Origin: Ferrovibrio sp041906005
GTDB taxonomy: Bacteria > Pseudomonadota > Alphaproteobacteria > Ferrovibrionales > Ferrovibrionaceae
Direction: 5' to 3'
Assembly (NCBI RefSeq): GCF_041906005.1
Contig: NZ_JAYRJY010000002.1
Coordinates: forward strand, 186,001-250,000
Length of the DNA: 64,000 nt
Under the pieces are notes generated by a model. The model ran no database searches. It was given only the letters and a program-made list of their open reading frames with translations, and had not been told where the DNA came from. The translations under genes were made by a program, and so were the position numbers. Below are positions 25,770-34,967 of the stretch, in pieces (the stretch's first letter is position 1; every line of letters begins with the position of its first letter).

Positions 25770-26654
25770 TCAGTATTTTTTGGTCTTGGAGGCTTCCAGC
25801 CGTGCGATCAGGCTGGATGTATCCCAGCGGTTGCCGCCCATCTGCTGCACTTCGGCATAGAACTGGTCCACCAGTGCTGTCACCGGCAGGCTGGCGCCAT
25901 TGCGGCGCGCTTCGGCCAGGCAGATGCCGAGATCCTTGCGCATCCAGTCGACGGCGAAACCATAGTCGAATTTGCCTTCGATCATGGTCTTGTGGCGGTT
26001 ATCCATCTGCCATGAGCCCGCTGCGCCCTTCGAAATCACTTCCACCGCCTTCACCAGGTCGAGACCCGCCGACCGGCCGAAGGCCAGGGCTTCCGCAAGC
26101 CCCTGCACCAGACCGGCGATACAGATCTGGTTCATCATCTTGGTGAGCTGGCCGCTGCCCGGACCGCCCAGCAGGTTCTGCATTTTGGCATAGGCCTGGA
26201 TCACTGGCTTGATCCTCTCGTAATCGGCAACGTCACCACCGCACATGATGGTGAGCTGGCCATTCTCGGCGCCGGCCTGGCCGCCGGAAACCGGAGCATC
26301 GATAAAGCCGAAACCGGCCGCCTTCGCTTTGGCGTGCAATTCGCGGGCGACATCCGCCGAAGCCGTGGTGTGATCGACGAAGATCGCCCCCTTGGCCATA
26401 CCAGCGAAAGCCCCGCTGTCGCCATAAACCACCGATCGCAGATCATCGTCATTGCCGACACAGGCCATGACGTATTCGGCCCCGGCAGCGGCATCCTTCG
26501 GGCTGGCTGCCTTCTGGCCCTTGTGCTGGGCAACCCAGCGATCGGCTTTTTCGCCCGACCGGTTCCAGACCGTGACCGTATGACCCGCTTTCACCAGATG
26601 CCCGGCCATGGGATACCCCATCACGCCCAGGCCGATAAATGCCACCTTCGCCAT
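25770..26654 (-). CDS. NAD(P)-dependent beta-hydroxyacid dehydrogenase (MmsB/GarR family)
   Basis: A 294-residue paralogue of the mmsB product in the same window. It has GLGVMGYPMAGHLVKAG at the N-terminus, DHTTASADVARELHAKAKAA, the substrate loop DAPVSGGQAGAENGQLTIMC and the catalytic lysine in SGQLTKMMNQICIAGLVQGL. The core matches tartronate semialdehyde reductase, hydroxyisobutyrate dehydrogenase and glyoxylate reductase-like enzymes equally well, so the substrate is open. I used the ATG at 26654 (MAKVAFIGLGVMG), preceded by GGGGAGGCGGC; 30 upstream residues of the longer frame are not homologous. Confidence 0.85.
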   Translation of the reverse strand: MAKVAFIGLGVMGYPMAGHLVKAGHTVTVWNRSGEKADRWVAQHKGQKAASPKDAAAGAEYVMACVGNDDDLRSVVYGDSGAFAGMAKGAIFVDHTTASADVARELHAKAKAAGFGFIDAPVSGGQAGAENGQLTIMCGGDVADYERIKPVIQAYAKMQNLLGGPGSGQLTKMMNQICIAGLVQGLAEALAFGRSAGLDLVKAVEVISKGAAGSWQMDNRHKTMIEGKFDYGFAVDWMRKDLGICLAEARRNGASLPVTALVDQFYAEVQQMGGNRWDTSSLIARLEASKTKKY

Positions 26655-26868
26655 GCCGCCTCCCCTAAAAATCATGGTAAATGAAGCAGTTATGGTTAAC
26701 TGCAACTTTCGATGAAGTCTGCACCAAGCCTGCCATCGGGGCAATCATCTCAATTAACACGACTACCGAGACCATTCTGACTCCCCAAACAATTAGCGCT
26801 TGCAAAGTCATGATTTTTATAGTAAACACAAAATTGAGTAACCATATTTGGCGTGGGAGAAGCCCATT

Positions 26869-27474
26869 ATGCCGCTCGAGACCATCGGCAGTTTCGCCGT
26901 GGCGGGCAGCAGCGGTGCGATAGCCCGCAGCGCCCGCACAGTAGTAGATACTGATTACTCGACCGCTGCTGATGACCTTACCGGTTTTTCGGCCTTTTCG
27001 GCGCGTGCCGATGGCAAGGAAAACAGCGTCATCACCATTCCCTCCCCATCCCGCAACGTCGCCGCCTATCTGAGTCCCTTCATCCGGCTCGATCTGGTGA
27101 CGCGCCTGGCCATCGTCGAAATCCGCAACAGCGAAACCGGCGAAGTGCAGCAGCAGTATCCCAGCCCCCGTGTGGTGCGCGAATATCAGCAGAACCAGAT
27201 CGAGGCCTCGGAACTCAAGCTGTTGTTCGGAAATGGCAACCAGGAAACTGAAAAGGCTCCTGTCCAGCCGGCCACTTTCGATACGACGGATAACGGCAGC
27301 AGCGAGGCAAGCAGTTCCGCTGCTCCCGCGCCGGCGCAGCAGACTGCGCCCGTGCCCGTGCCGACCCCTGCCCCTGCCAAGCCGGCCACCGCCCCCAGCA
27401 CCAGCGCCGCTCTGGCGGCCTTCAGCAGCGTTCAGACCAGTCTGACTGGCAGCCGCGAGCTTGCCATTGCCTGA
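26869..27474 (+). CDS. FlaG-like protein with low-complexity tail
   Basis: A 201-residue protein. Residues about 65-110 read LDLVTRLAIVEIRNSETGEV followed by QQQYPSPRVVREYQ. This resembles the FlaG core, in which a strand with a TGEV turn leads to QxPP and a helix. The C-terminal half is alanine/proline-rich (VPVPTPAPAKPATAPSTS) and probably unstructured. GGAGAAG lies 6 bp before the ATG. FlaG proteins affect flagellar filament length, and motAB lie 3 kb downstream, but no other flagellar gene adjoins. The leader (26655-26868) is notably A+T-rich. Treat the FlaG relation as suggestive. Confidence 0.5.
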   Translation: MPLETIGSFAVAGSSGAIARSARTVVDTDYSTAADDLTGFSAFSARADGKENSVITIPSPSRNVAAYLSPFIRLDLVTRLAIVEIRNSETGEVQQQYPSPRVVREYQQNQIEASELKLLFGNGNQETEKAPVQPATFDTTDNGSSEASSSAAPAPAQQTAPVPVPTPAPAKPATAPSTSAALAAFSSVQTSLTGSRELAIA

Positions 27475-27570
27475 ATTGCGCTGCCTGAATTAGGCGGCTG
27501 ATTTTTCAATCCTGTAAATCATTTGCGAATCTGTTAAGTCTGCTCGTGCCTTAACGCCGAGCGGGGATTG

Positions 27571-29988
27571 ATGCGCTGGTTCCTCCGTATTTTTGCCGGA
27601 CTGCTTCTGCTGGCGGTCGCTGCCGCCATCATCCTGTATATTACGGCGCGTCTGTCGCTGCCCGATTACAACGCCAATGTCAAAGTCGCGCAGCCTTTGG
27701 CCGGCCCGATCGAGATTCTGCGCGACCGCCATGCGGTTGCTCATATCCGCGGTGCCAGCCGCGCCGACGCCGCCTTTGGGCTCGGTTATGCCCATGCGCA
27801 AGATCGCCTGTGGCAAATGGAAATACAGCGCCGCGTTGCCGCGGGCCGGCTGGCGGAAGTATTCGGTCAACAGGCTCTCAATACCGACAAGTTCATCCGC
27901 ACACTCGGCATCCGTCGCAAAGCCGTGGCCGCCTTTGCGGCATTGCGACCTGAAACGCAGACCTATCTGCAGGCTTATGCCAATGGGGTGAACGCCTTTC
28001 TCGAAACCCGCTCCGGACCGCTGCCGCCGGAATTCTTGATCTTCGACATCACGCCTGAACCATGGGTGCCGGCAGATTCACTTGGCTGGCTGAAAATGAT
28101 GGCCTGGGATCTGGGCGGAAACTGGGGTAGCGAGCTGGCACGGCTGGGATTAGCGCAGCGCCTGACCCCGCAACAGATCGAAGAATTCTACCCGCCGTAT
28201 CCAGGCGATGCGCCGGTGGCGCTTGCCCATTTCAGCGATCTCTACCGCCAGGTGGCGGAAGCGATCGACATCGACCACTTGCAACAGATGCTGCCGCCAC
28301 CACGGCCAGAGGGCCTGGGCTCGAACAACTGGGTGGTCAACGGCAAACGGACAGTCACCGGGCAACCGCTGCTGGCGAACGACCCGCATCTGGGCCTCAC
28401 AACACCGGCGATTTGGTATTTTGCGCATATGGCCTCGCCGTCCGGGGCGACGATTGGCGCCACGTTACCCGGCGTGCCTGGAGTAATCCTCGGCCATAAC
28501 GGCCGCGTGGCCTGGGGCTTCACCAATACCGGTCCCGACACGCAGGACCTTTACATCGAGAAGATCGATCCAGCCGACCCCACCCGATACATCACGCCCG
28601 AAGGCAGTGCGCCCTTCATCCTGCACGACGAGGTCATCAGGGTTCGCGGCAGCGATCCTGTTACCCTTTCGGTGCGTGAAACCCGCCATGGCCCGGTGAT
28701 TTCCGACATTCACGATGCCTCGAAACGCCTGCTTCAACCGGGATATGTGCTGGCATTCTGCTGGACAGCTTTGCGCGACGACGACACCACGGCCGACGCC
28801 CTGACCGGCGTAGACACCATTGCCGACTGGGCCGGCTTCCTGAACAACTATCGCCGCTTCGTCTCTCCGCAGCAAAATATCGTCTATGCCGATCGCGAAG
28901 GAAATATAGGCTTCCTGGCACCGGGCCTCGTGCCGATCCGCAAGCCGGAAAACGATCTCAAGGGCCTGGCCCCGGCGCCTGGGTGGGATGCCCGATACGA
29001 CTGGGCGGGCTTTATACCGTTCGATCAGCTTCCGCGCAGCTACAACCCATCGCAAGGCATGCTGGTCACGGCCAACCATAAGATCGTGCCCGACAGTTAC
29101 CCCTATTTCATCACCTCGGAATGGGCCGAGCCCTTCCGGGCGCGGCGGATCGAGACCCTGTTGCGCGAACGCCCGGTCCATTCGGTGGAAAGCTTCAAAC
29201 AGATCCAGGGCGACATCACATCCTTGATGGCCGCCGAAATCCTGCCCCTGCTGCTGGGTGCGCCGATCAAACCGGCCGCGCGAAATGCCGAGCTTCCCTC
29301 AGCCCATGCGATGCTGATGGGCTGGGACGGCACGATGGCGATCAGCCGCGCGGAACCCCTGATCTTCCAGGCATGGTATCGGGAGCTAACCCGGCTGGTC
29401 CTCGCCGACGAACTGGGAGAGGGCTTTGCATCCTTGTGGCGCCACCGCCCGATCCTGATGAAAAACATCCTCAGCAACACTGGCGGCCAGTCCCGTTGGT
29501 GCAACAATGTCGCTACCGGCGCAGCCACGCCCTGCTCTGCCTTGGTGGCAGAAGCCCTCGATCTTGCTCTCGATGATTTGAAGGCGCGTTACGGCTCGGA
29601 TATCAGCCGCTGGCGCTGGGGCGACGCCCACCATACACGCGCTCCGCATCGGCCATTCAGCAACATCCCGGCCCTGCGGCGGTTTTTCGAAGTCGGCACG
29701 CCCAGTCCGGGCGACACATTTACGGTTAACGTCGGTCGGAATGACCTCGCCGACGACAAGGAACCCTATGCAAACCGCCATGCGGCCTCATTACGGGCGA
29801 TTTACGATCTGGCCGACCTGAACCGCTCCCAGTTCATGCATTCGACGGGCCAGTCCGGGCATCCGCTTTCGCCGAATTACGGCAATTTTGCCGCCCCCTG
29901 GGCAGCCGTACAGTACATTCCGATGTCGCTGCGGCCGGCTGACATCGAAGCCGGGGCCCTGGGTCGGGTGCGCCTCGGAAACGAATAA
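27571..29988 (+). CDS. Penicillin acylase family (Ntn-hydrolase) amidase
   Basis: An 805-residue precursor anchored or exported by an N-terminal hydrophobic segment (WFLRIFAGLLLLAVAAAIIL). The alpha-chain part has DRHAVAHIRGASRADAAFGL and GYAHAQDRLWQMEIQRR, the helix lining the acyl pocket. Autocleavage is expected before S251 in GLGSNNWVVNGKRTVTG, giving a beta chain with N-terminal serine nucleophile; LANDPHLGL and the late NVGRNDLADDKEPYANRHAA complete the pattern. Members cleave beta-lactam side chains, acyl-homoserine lactones or other amides, and the true substrate cannot be read off. The ATG directly follows a TTG; GGGGA lies just upstream. Confidence 0.9.
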   Translation: MRWFLRIFAGLLLLAVAAAIILYITARLSLPDYNANVKVAQPLAGPIEILRDRHAVAHIRGASRADAAFGLGYAHAQDRLWQMEIQRRVAAGRLAEVFGQQALNTDKFIRTLGIRRKAVAAFAALRPETQTYLQAYANGVNAFLETRSGPLPPEFLIFDITPEPWVPADSLGWLKMMAWDLGGNWGSELARLGLAQRLTPQQIEEFYPPYPGDAPVALAHFSDLYRQVAEAIDIDHLQQMLPPPRPEGLGSNNWVVNGKRTVTGQPLLANDPHLGLTTPAIWYFAHMASPSGATIGATLPGVPGVILGHNGRVAWGFTNTGPDTQDLYIEKIDPADPTRYITPEGSAPFILHDEVIRVRGSDPVTLSVRETRHGPVISDIHDASKRLLQPGYVLAFCWTALRDDDTTADALTGVDTIADWAGFLNNYRRFVSPQQNIVYADREGNIGFLAPGLVPIRKPENDLKGLAPAPGWDARYDWAGFIPFDQLPRSYNPSQGMLVTANHKIVPDSYPYFITSEWAEPFRARRIETLLRERPVHSVESFKQIQGDITSLMAAEILPLLLGAPIKPAARNAELPSAHAMLMGWDGTMAISRAEPLIFQAWYRELTRLVLADELGEGFASLWRHRPILMKNILSNTGGQSRWCNNVATGAATPCSALVAEALDLALDDLKARYGSDISRWRWGDAHHTRAPHRPFSNIPALRRFFEVGTPSPGDTFTVNVGRNDLADDKEPYANRHAASLRAIYDLADLNRSQFMHSTGQSGHPLSPNYGNFAAPWAAVQYIPMSLRPADIEAGALGRVRLGNE

Positions 29989-30094
29989 AAATCGTTGCTT
30001 TTTCAATATTCTATTTACTCGCCGCATACGATAAAAAAGGTTGGGTTGACGTGTAGCCGGCCGAATCGCCGGCACACGGGCATGGAGAGTTGAG

Positions 30095-30955
30095 ATGCTG
30101 ATTATCATCGGCTCGATCATCGGTCTGGGCTGCGTGCTTGGCGGCTACATGGCCATGGGCGGCAAGCTGGGCGTGCTGTGGCAGCCGTTCGAATTGGTCA
30201 TCATTGGCGGCGCCGGCGTAGGTGCCTTCGTGGTGGGCAATCCCAAGCCGGTTCTGAAAGCAGCCCTGAACGGTTTCAAGCTCTCGTTCAAAGGTCCGAA
30301 ATACACCAAGGACGATTACCTCGAATTGCTGTCGATGATGTACAGCGTGTTCAAGCTTGCCAAAAGCAAGGGCATGCTCGCGCTCGAACAGCACATCGAA
30401 AAACCTGAAGAGAGCAAACTCTTCACTCAGTTCCCGAAATTCATGGCCGACCATCATGCCATGGACTTCCTCTGCGACTATCTGCGCCTGATGACCCTGG
30501 GCAGCGAAAACCCGCATGAGATGGAATCCCTGATGGACATGGAATTGGAAGTCCATCATCAGGAAGATCACCTGGCTCAGGCCGCGCTTACCGCCTTTGG
30601 CGAAAGCTTTCCGGCGCTGGGCATCGTGGCCGCCGTGCTCGGCGTTATCAAAACCATGGGCTCGATCAGCGAACCGCCGGAAGTGCTGGGCAAGCTGATC
30701 GGCGGCGCCCTGGTCGGCACCTTCCTCGGCATTCTGCTCTCTTACGGCATCGTTTCGCCGATCGCCGCCGCCTGCAAGGCCACGCAGGAACATGACCAGA
30801 AATACATGGCCTGCATGAAGGCCGGCCTGTTGGCGCACCTGCAGGGCTATGCCCCGGCGGTATCGGTGGAGTTCGCGCGCAAATCGCTGATGTCGAATGT
30901 GCGCCCGACCTTCTACGAGGTCGAGGAAGCGACCAGCAAAGTGCAGTCTGTATGA
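30095..30955 (+). CDS. motA: Flagellar motor stator protein MotA
   Basis: MotA forms the five-subunit ring of the proton-driven stator that turns the flagellar rotor. The 286-residue protein starts with MLIIIGSIIGLGCVLGGYMA (first membrane helix), has LGVLWQPFELVIIGGAGVGA (second), a cytoplasmic loop with MESLMDMELEVHHQ, and the channel-lining helices FPALGIVAAVLGVIKTMGSI and LIGGALVGTFLGILLSYGIV, where the conserved prolines of SFPALG and VSPIAA lie. It is followed 20 bp later by motB. Confidence 0.96.
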   Translation: MLIIIGSIIGLGCVLGGYMAMGGKLGVLWQPFELVIIGGAGVGAFVVGNPKPVLKAALNGFKLSFKGPKYTKDDYLELLSMMYSVFKLAKSKGMLALEQHIEKPEESKLFTQFPKFMADHHAMDFLCDYLRLMTLGSENPHEMESLMDMELEVHHQEDHLAQAALTAFGESFPALGIVAAVLGVIKTMGSISEPPEVLGKLIGGALVGTFLGILLSYGIVSPIAAACKATQEHDQKYMACMKAGLLAHLQGYAPAVSVEFARKSLMSNVRPTFYEVEEATSKVQSV

Positions 30956-30975
30956 TGAAGCGGAACGGTTGATCC

Positions 30976-32145
30976 ATGGCCGCGAACGAGGGCGAACGCC
31001 CGATCATCGTCAAGAAGATCAAGAAGGCGGCACACGGCCATCATGGCGGCGCCTGGAAGGTGGCGTATGCCGACTTCGTGACGGCGATGATGGCCTTCTT
31101 CCTGCTGTTGTGGCTGTTGAACGTGACCACCGACGAGCAGAAGAAGGGCGTGGCCGACTATTTCTCGCCAGCCTCGGTCAGTCGCAGCCTGTCAGGCGCC
31201 GGCGGTGTGCTCGGCGGCCGCACCATCCTGGAAGATGGCGGCAAGATTTCGAGCTTTGGCCTGCCTACCGTGATTGTCGGCCCGTCGTCGGAAAAAAGCG
31301 ATCAGGAAGACCAGCCGCAATACGACCAGAAATATCCCGATGCCCGTCAGCCGCCGCCAGCGGCAGGCACACGCGGCGACCGTTTCCAGGACCCTTCCAT
31401 GTCGCAGACCGGCACTGGAGAGCAGGCCCAGATCGGCGACGGCCAACAGCAGCAACAGCTTTCCGATCTCCAGCAGATCGACGCCCAGGCCGCACGCGAG
31501 CGCCTGGCCCAGGTCGAGGCAGAGAACTTCCGCGAGGTTGAGGCGCAGATCCGTCAGGCCATCGCGAGCAATCCGCAGTTGGCCGAACTGTCGAAGCAGA
31601 TCGTGTTCGACAACACGCCGGAAGGGTTCCGCATCCAGTTGGTCGACGAGGAGCAGTCCTCGATGTTCCCCTCGGGCAGCGCCGCGATGAACGACAAGAC
31701 CCGCCGCCTGATGCAGCAGGTGGCCCAGGCCGTATCGAAACTGCCGAACAAGCTGGCGATCAGCGGCAATACCGACGCCCAGCCGTTCCGCGGCCAGGGC
31801 GCTTATTCGAACTGGGAGCTGTCTGCCGATCGCGCCAACGCGGCGCGGCGCGCCATGATCGAGGCCGGCGTGCCCACGGAACGTATCCGCCAGGTCACCG
31901 GCAATGCCGACCAGGACCTGCTGATCAAGGACAACCCGCTTGATCCCCGCAACCGCCGTATTGCCATCCTGCTGCTGAGCGACGCCCAGAAGGCCGCCGA
32001 GGCTGGCAACAATGCCGGCAATGCCGCACGGCCGCAGGCTGTGCCCGGCGTGCTGCGCAATCCGCCGCCGCCGCCGCCGCCGCCACCGGGCTTAAGCGGC
32101 CCGGGACCAGCGAATGGCGCCATTCGCATTCTGCCCACACGCTGA
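30976..32145 (+). CDS. motB: Flagellar motor stator protein MotB
   Basis: MotB binds peptidoglycan and supplies the proton-carrying aspartate of the stator. In this 389-residue protein that residue is D33 in KVAYADFVTAMMAFFLLLW. A glutamine-rich linker (about 110-180) leads to an OmpA-like domain with FPSGSAAMNDKTRRLM, AISGNTDAQPFRGQG, SNWELSADRANAARR and NRRIAILLL. An extra proline-rich tail (NPPPPPPPPPGLSGP) follows the domain. The tail and the long Gln-rich linker exceed E. coli MotB. The stop overlaps the next gene by one base. Confidence 0.95.
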   Translation: MAANEGERPIIVKKIKKAAHGHHGGAWKVAYADFVTAMMAFFLLLWLLNVTTDEQKKGVADYFSPASVSRSLSGAGGVLGGRTILEDGGKISSFGLPTVIVGPSSEKSDQEDQPQYDQKYPDARQPPPAAGTRGDRFQDPSMSQTGTGEQAQIGDGQQQQQLSDLQQIDAQAARERLAQVEAENFREVEAQIRQAIASNPQLAELSKQIVFDNTPEGFRIQLVDEEQSSMFPSGSAAMNDKTRRLMQQVAQAVSKLPNKLAISGNTDAQPFRGQGAYSNWELSADRANAARRAMIEAGVPTERIRQVTGNADQDLLIKDNPLDPRNRRIAILLLSDAQKAAEAGNNAGNAARPQAVPGVLRNPPPPPPPPPGLSGPGPANGAIRILPTR

Positions 32146-32645
32146 TGTCAGACAGCGGCTCCCCACGCGACCTGGTTCCCGAACCGGCCTATATTCCGGT
32201 CGGCCAGTTTTATGACGATCCGGCGCTGTTCGCCGGCGTCACCGGACGGCGGTTATTCGCCTATCTCGTCGACCTTGCCGTCCTGGCCGGGATTCTGATC
32301 GTCTACAAGATCATGCTCGGCTTGCTTACCGTGATCAGCTTTGGCTTGCTGACGCCGCTGCTGGTCCTGATCGGCGCGGCTGTCCCGGTTGCCTATCACA
32401 CGCTCACGATTGGCGGCGCGGCCTCGGCCACATTGGGCATGCGCCTGTTCGGGCTGGAAGTCCGGGTCTGGAATGGCGGCAAACCGGGATACCTGCAGGC
32501 CCTGCTACATACTGCGGTGTTTTATGTCACCGTCAGTTTCACCGGCGGCCTGATCCTGCTCTGGGCCCTGTTCAATAATCGCGGCCGCTGCCTGCACGAC
32601 ATTCTGTGCGGCACCCTGGTCATTCGGAGGCCGGCGGGCGGGTGA
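32145..32645 (+). CDS. RDD family membrane protein
   Basis: A 166-residue protein with the RDD pattern: GVTGRRLFAYLVDLAVLAGI (R..D in the first helix), a second helix TVISFGLLTPLLVLIGAAVP, GAASATLGMRLFGLEVRVWN and NNRGRCLHDILCGTLVIRR at the end. RDD proteins are small membrane proteins, some linked to ion exchange; function here is unknown. The ATG overlaps the motB TGA (TGATG), so it is translationally coupled to the stator genes. Confidence 0.85.
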   Translation: MSDSGSPRDLVPEPAYIPVGQFYDDPALFAGVTGRRLFAYLVDLAVLAGILIVYKIMLGLLTVISFGLLTPLLVLIGAAVPVAYHTLTIGGAASATLGMRLFGLEVRVWNGGKPGYLQALLHTAVFYVTVSFTGGLILLWALFNNRGRCLHDILCGTLVIRRPAGG

Positions 32646-32718
32646 AACGTAGAATCCCCCTCCCCAAGCCGGCTATTTATACTAAGCTCTACCTGACGCT
32701 TCAGCGACGGACTGCACC

Positions 32719-33492
32719 GTGAAACATCGCCTGCAGATACCTTTAAGGCATTTCTTTGCCACGCCACCCACCCCCTGCCCGTATCTGCCGGGCAGGCTGG
32801 AACGCAAGGTGGTGACGCTGCTTGCCGGGGAAGACCCCGACGGGCTTCACAATGCGTTGAGCCAGGCAGGCTTTCGCCGCAGCCAGGACCTGGCCTATCG
32901 GCCGGCCTGCGAGAACTGCAATGCCTGTGTTCCGGTGCGTGTGCCCGTTGCCGATTTCCAGCCCTCTGCCTCGCAGCAAAGAATCCTGAAACGCAATGCC
33001 GGTATCCTGACCCGCCGCCTGCCAGCCTATGCAACCCGCGAGCATTATCAGGTCTTCCGCCGCTACGTGACCGCCCGCCATGACGGCGGCGGGATGGCCG
33101 ACATGGAATTCGCCGATTACCGGGCCATGGTGGAAGACAGTCCGGTGCGAAGCGGCCTGACCGAGTTCCGCTGCCCGGATGGCCGTCTGTTCGGCATCTG
33201 CCTGATCGACGAGATGAGCGATGGCATATCGCTGGTCTACAGCTTTTTTGACCCTGAATTCGAACGCCGCAGCCCGGGCAGCTACATCATCCTCTGGCAT
33301 ATCGCCAATGCCCTCGAGCTGGGGCTGCCCTATGTCTATCTCGGCTACTGGATCGCCGAGAGCCGCAAAATGGCCTACAAAAGCCAGTTCAGCCCTTTAG
33401 AGGCTTTGTATCCGGAGGGCTGGCGCCCCCTGGATCCGGATGCGCCCGCACAGGCCCAGTTGGCTCCGGATACGCCGGTTATCCCTGCCTAA
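32719..33492 (+). CDS. bpt: Aspartate/glutamate leucyltransferase (N-end rule, Bpt)
   Basis: Bpt transfers leucine from Leu-tRNA to proteins with N-terminal Asp or Glu, marking them for ClpAPS degradation. The 257-residue protein shows TPCPYLPGRLERKVVTLL, the cysteine segment RPACENCNACVPVRVPVADF, the basic helix QQRILKRNAG and LIDEMSDGISLVYSFFDPEF, with the GNAT-like C-terminal core LGLPYVYLGYWIAESRKMAY. It lies about 70 bp after the RDD gene and likely has its own promoter. Confidence 0.93.
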   Translation: MKHRLQIPLRHFFATPPTPCPYLPGRLERKVVTLLAGEDPDGLHNALSQAGFRRSQDLAYRPACENCNACVPVRVPVADFQPSASQQRILKRNAGILTRRLPAYATREHYQVFRRYVTARHDGGGMADMEFADYRAMVEDSPVRSGLTEFRCPDGRLFGICLIDEMSDGISLVYSFFDPEFERRSPGSYIILWHIANALELGLPYVYLGYWIAESRKMAYKSQFSPLEALYPEGWRPLDPDAPAQAQLAPDTPVIPA

Positions 33493-33547
33493 GTCGAAAA
33501 GACTGTTTCTTGCGCGACGCTGCTGCCGGGGGTATTTTCCGCGCACC

Positions 33548-33568
33548 GTATGCGGATTCTCCGTATAC
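33548..33568. promoter_or_regulatory. 21-bp imperfect dyad upstream of the first TRAP binding-protein gene
   Basis: Arms GTATGCGGA and TCCGTATAC (one mismatch in nine) flank a 3-bp centre, about 58 bp before the ATG at 33627. The GTAT..ATAC half-sites resemble GntR-type operators. No matching copy was found before the second binding-protein gene or before dctQ, so any control would act on the first gene only. Confidence 0.35.
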
Positions 33569-33626
33569 TTCGTTCGCGAACCGGGCCACCCAGACACCGG
33601 CCGCAAGCCTCTAGGGAGACATATAC

Positions 33627-34751
33627 ATGCTTCGTCGTAAGTTTCTGAAAGGCGCTGCTATCGCCGGCGCCGGCAGCATTGGCGCCGCCGCCAGCTTCCC
33701 CGCTCCAGCCATCGCCCAGAGCATGCCGGAAGTGAAATGGCGTCTGCCGACCAGCTTTCCGAAGAGCCTGGACACCATCTACGGCGGCTCGGAATTTGTC
33801 GCCAAGCGCGTCGCTGAGCTGACCGACAACAAGTTCCAGATCCGCGCCTTCGCCGGCGGCGAAATCGTCCCGGCACTGCAGGTCCTGGATGCCGTGCAGA
33901 ACGGCACCGTCGAGGCGGGCTACACCGTCAGCTACTACTATGTCGGCAAGGACCCGACCTTTGCCTTCGACGCCTGCATGCCTTTCGGCCTGAACGTTCG
34001 CCAGCAGCAGTCCTGGCAGCGCTTCGGCGGCGGTCTCGAGCTGACCCGCGAGTTCCTGAAGGATTACAACATCATCCAGTTCCCCGCGGGCAACACCGGC
34101 ACGCAGATGGGCGGCTGGTTCCGCAAGGAGATCAAGACCGTCGAGGATCTGAAAGGCCTGAAGTTCCGCATCGCGGGCATCGCCGGCCAGATCCTGACCA
34201 AGCTGGGCGTCGTACCGCAGCAGATCGGCGGCGGCGACATCTACCCGGCGCTGGAAAAGGGCACCATCGATGCGGCCGAGTGGGTCGGTCCGTATGATGA
34301 CGAGAAGCTCGGCTTCAACAAGGTTGCCAAGTACTACTACTATCCCGGCTGGTGGGAAGGTGGCCCGCAGGTTTCGCTGTATGTGAACCTTGAACAGTGG
34401 AACAAGCTGCCGAAGATGTATCAGGCTGCGCTGGAAACCGCTTCGGCCGAAGCCTGCCAGTGGATGCTGGGCAAGTACGACGCCCAGAACCCGGTCGCCC
34501 TGCGCAAGCTGGTTGCCAGCGGCACGCAACTGCGTCCGTTCCCGCGTCCGGTGATGGAAGCCTGCTTCGATGCGGCAAACGAGCTCTATGCCGAGATCGC
34601 CGCCGCCAATCCGAAGTTCAAGAAGATCTATGAACCGTGGAAGAAGTATCGCGACGAGCAGCTGCTGTGGTTCCGTGTCGCTGAAGGCACCTTCGACAGC
34701 TTCATGACCGCGGCCAGCCAGCGCAAGAAGGCCCCCGCCAAGAAGGGCTGA
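33627..34751 (+). CDS. TRAP transporter periplasmic binding protein, first copy
   Basis: A 374-residue DctP-family ligand receptor. Its leader MLRRKFLKGAAIAGAGSIGA has the twin-arginine RRKFLKG motif, with likely cleavage after AIAQ, so it is probably exported folded by Tat. The mature part reads PEVKWRLPTSFPKSLDTIYG, GGEIVPALQVLDAVQNGTVE and GLKFRIAGIAGQILTKLGVV, and WVGPYDDEKLGFNKVAKYYY is shared with 2-oxoacid/taurine-type binding proteins such as TakP. The gene is closely similar to the next one, clearly a tandem duplicate. It ends in its own terminator. Confidence 0.93.
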   Translation: MLRRKFLKGAAIAGAGSIGAAASFPAPAIAQSMPEVKWRLPTSFPKSLDTIYGGSEFVAKRVAELTDNKFQIRAFAGGEIVPALQVLDAVQNGTVEAGYTVSYYYVGKDPTFAFDACMPFGLNVRQQQSWQRFGGGLELTREFLKDYNIIQFPAGNTGTQMGGWFRKEIKTVEDLKGLKFRIAGIAGQILTKLGVVPQQIGGGDIYPALEKGTIDAAEWVGPYDDEKLGFNKVAKYYYYPGWWEGGPQVSLYVNLEQWNKLPKMYQAALETASAEACQWMLGKYDAQNPVALRKLVASGTQLRPFPRPVMEACFDAANELYAEIAAANPKFKKIYEPWKKYRDEQLLWFRVAEGTFDSFMTAASQRKKAPAKKG

Positions 34752-34799
34752 TTTGCACTTCGGAATATCCGTGCACTGAATTCAGTATACAGCCTATTA

Positions 34800-34829
34800 G
34801 AAAGCCCCGCCCTGCGGGGCTTTCTTTTT
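34800..34829 (+). terminator. Intrinsic terminator after the first TRAP binding-protein gene
   Basis: An 11-bp stem (GAAAGCCCCGC/GCGGGGCTTTC) with a 3-nt loop followed by TTTTT, 49 bp after the stop codon. It separates the two duplicated genes into independent transcripts. Confidence 0.9.
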
Positions 34830-34967
34830 ATCGGCGTTGTTTTTCCCCTGACCAATCCCGTAATCTCGCCGCAACGTTCATCACAGCACGAGTCTGCGAG
34901 GGCGTTCGGCAGCGGGCCGCAGAGTCCGGCCCGTCAGTCGAAAACATACACAGGGAGATAACAAACA

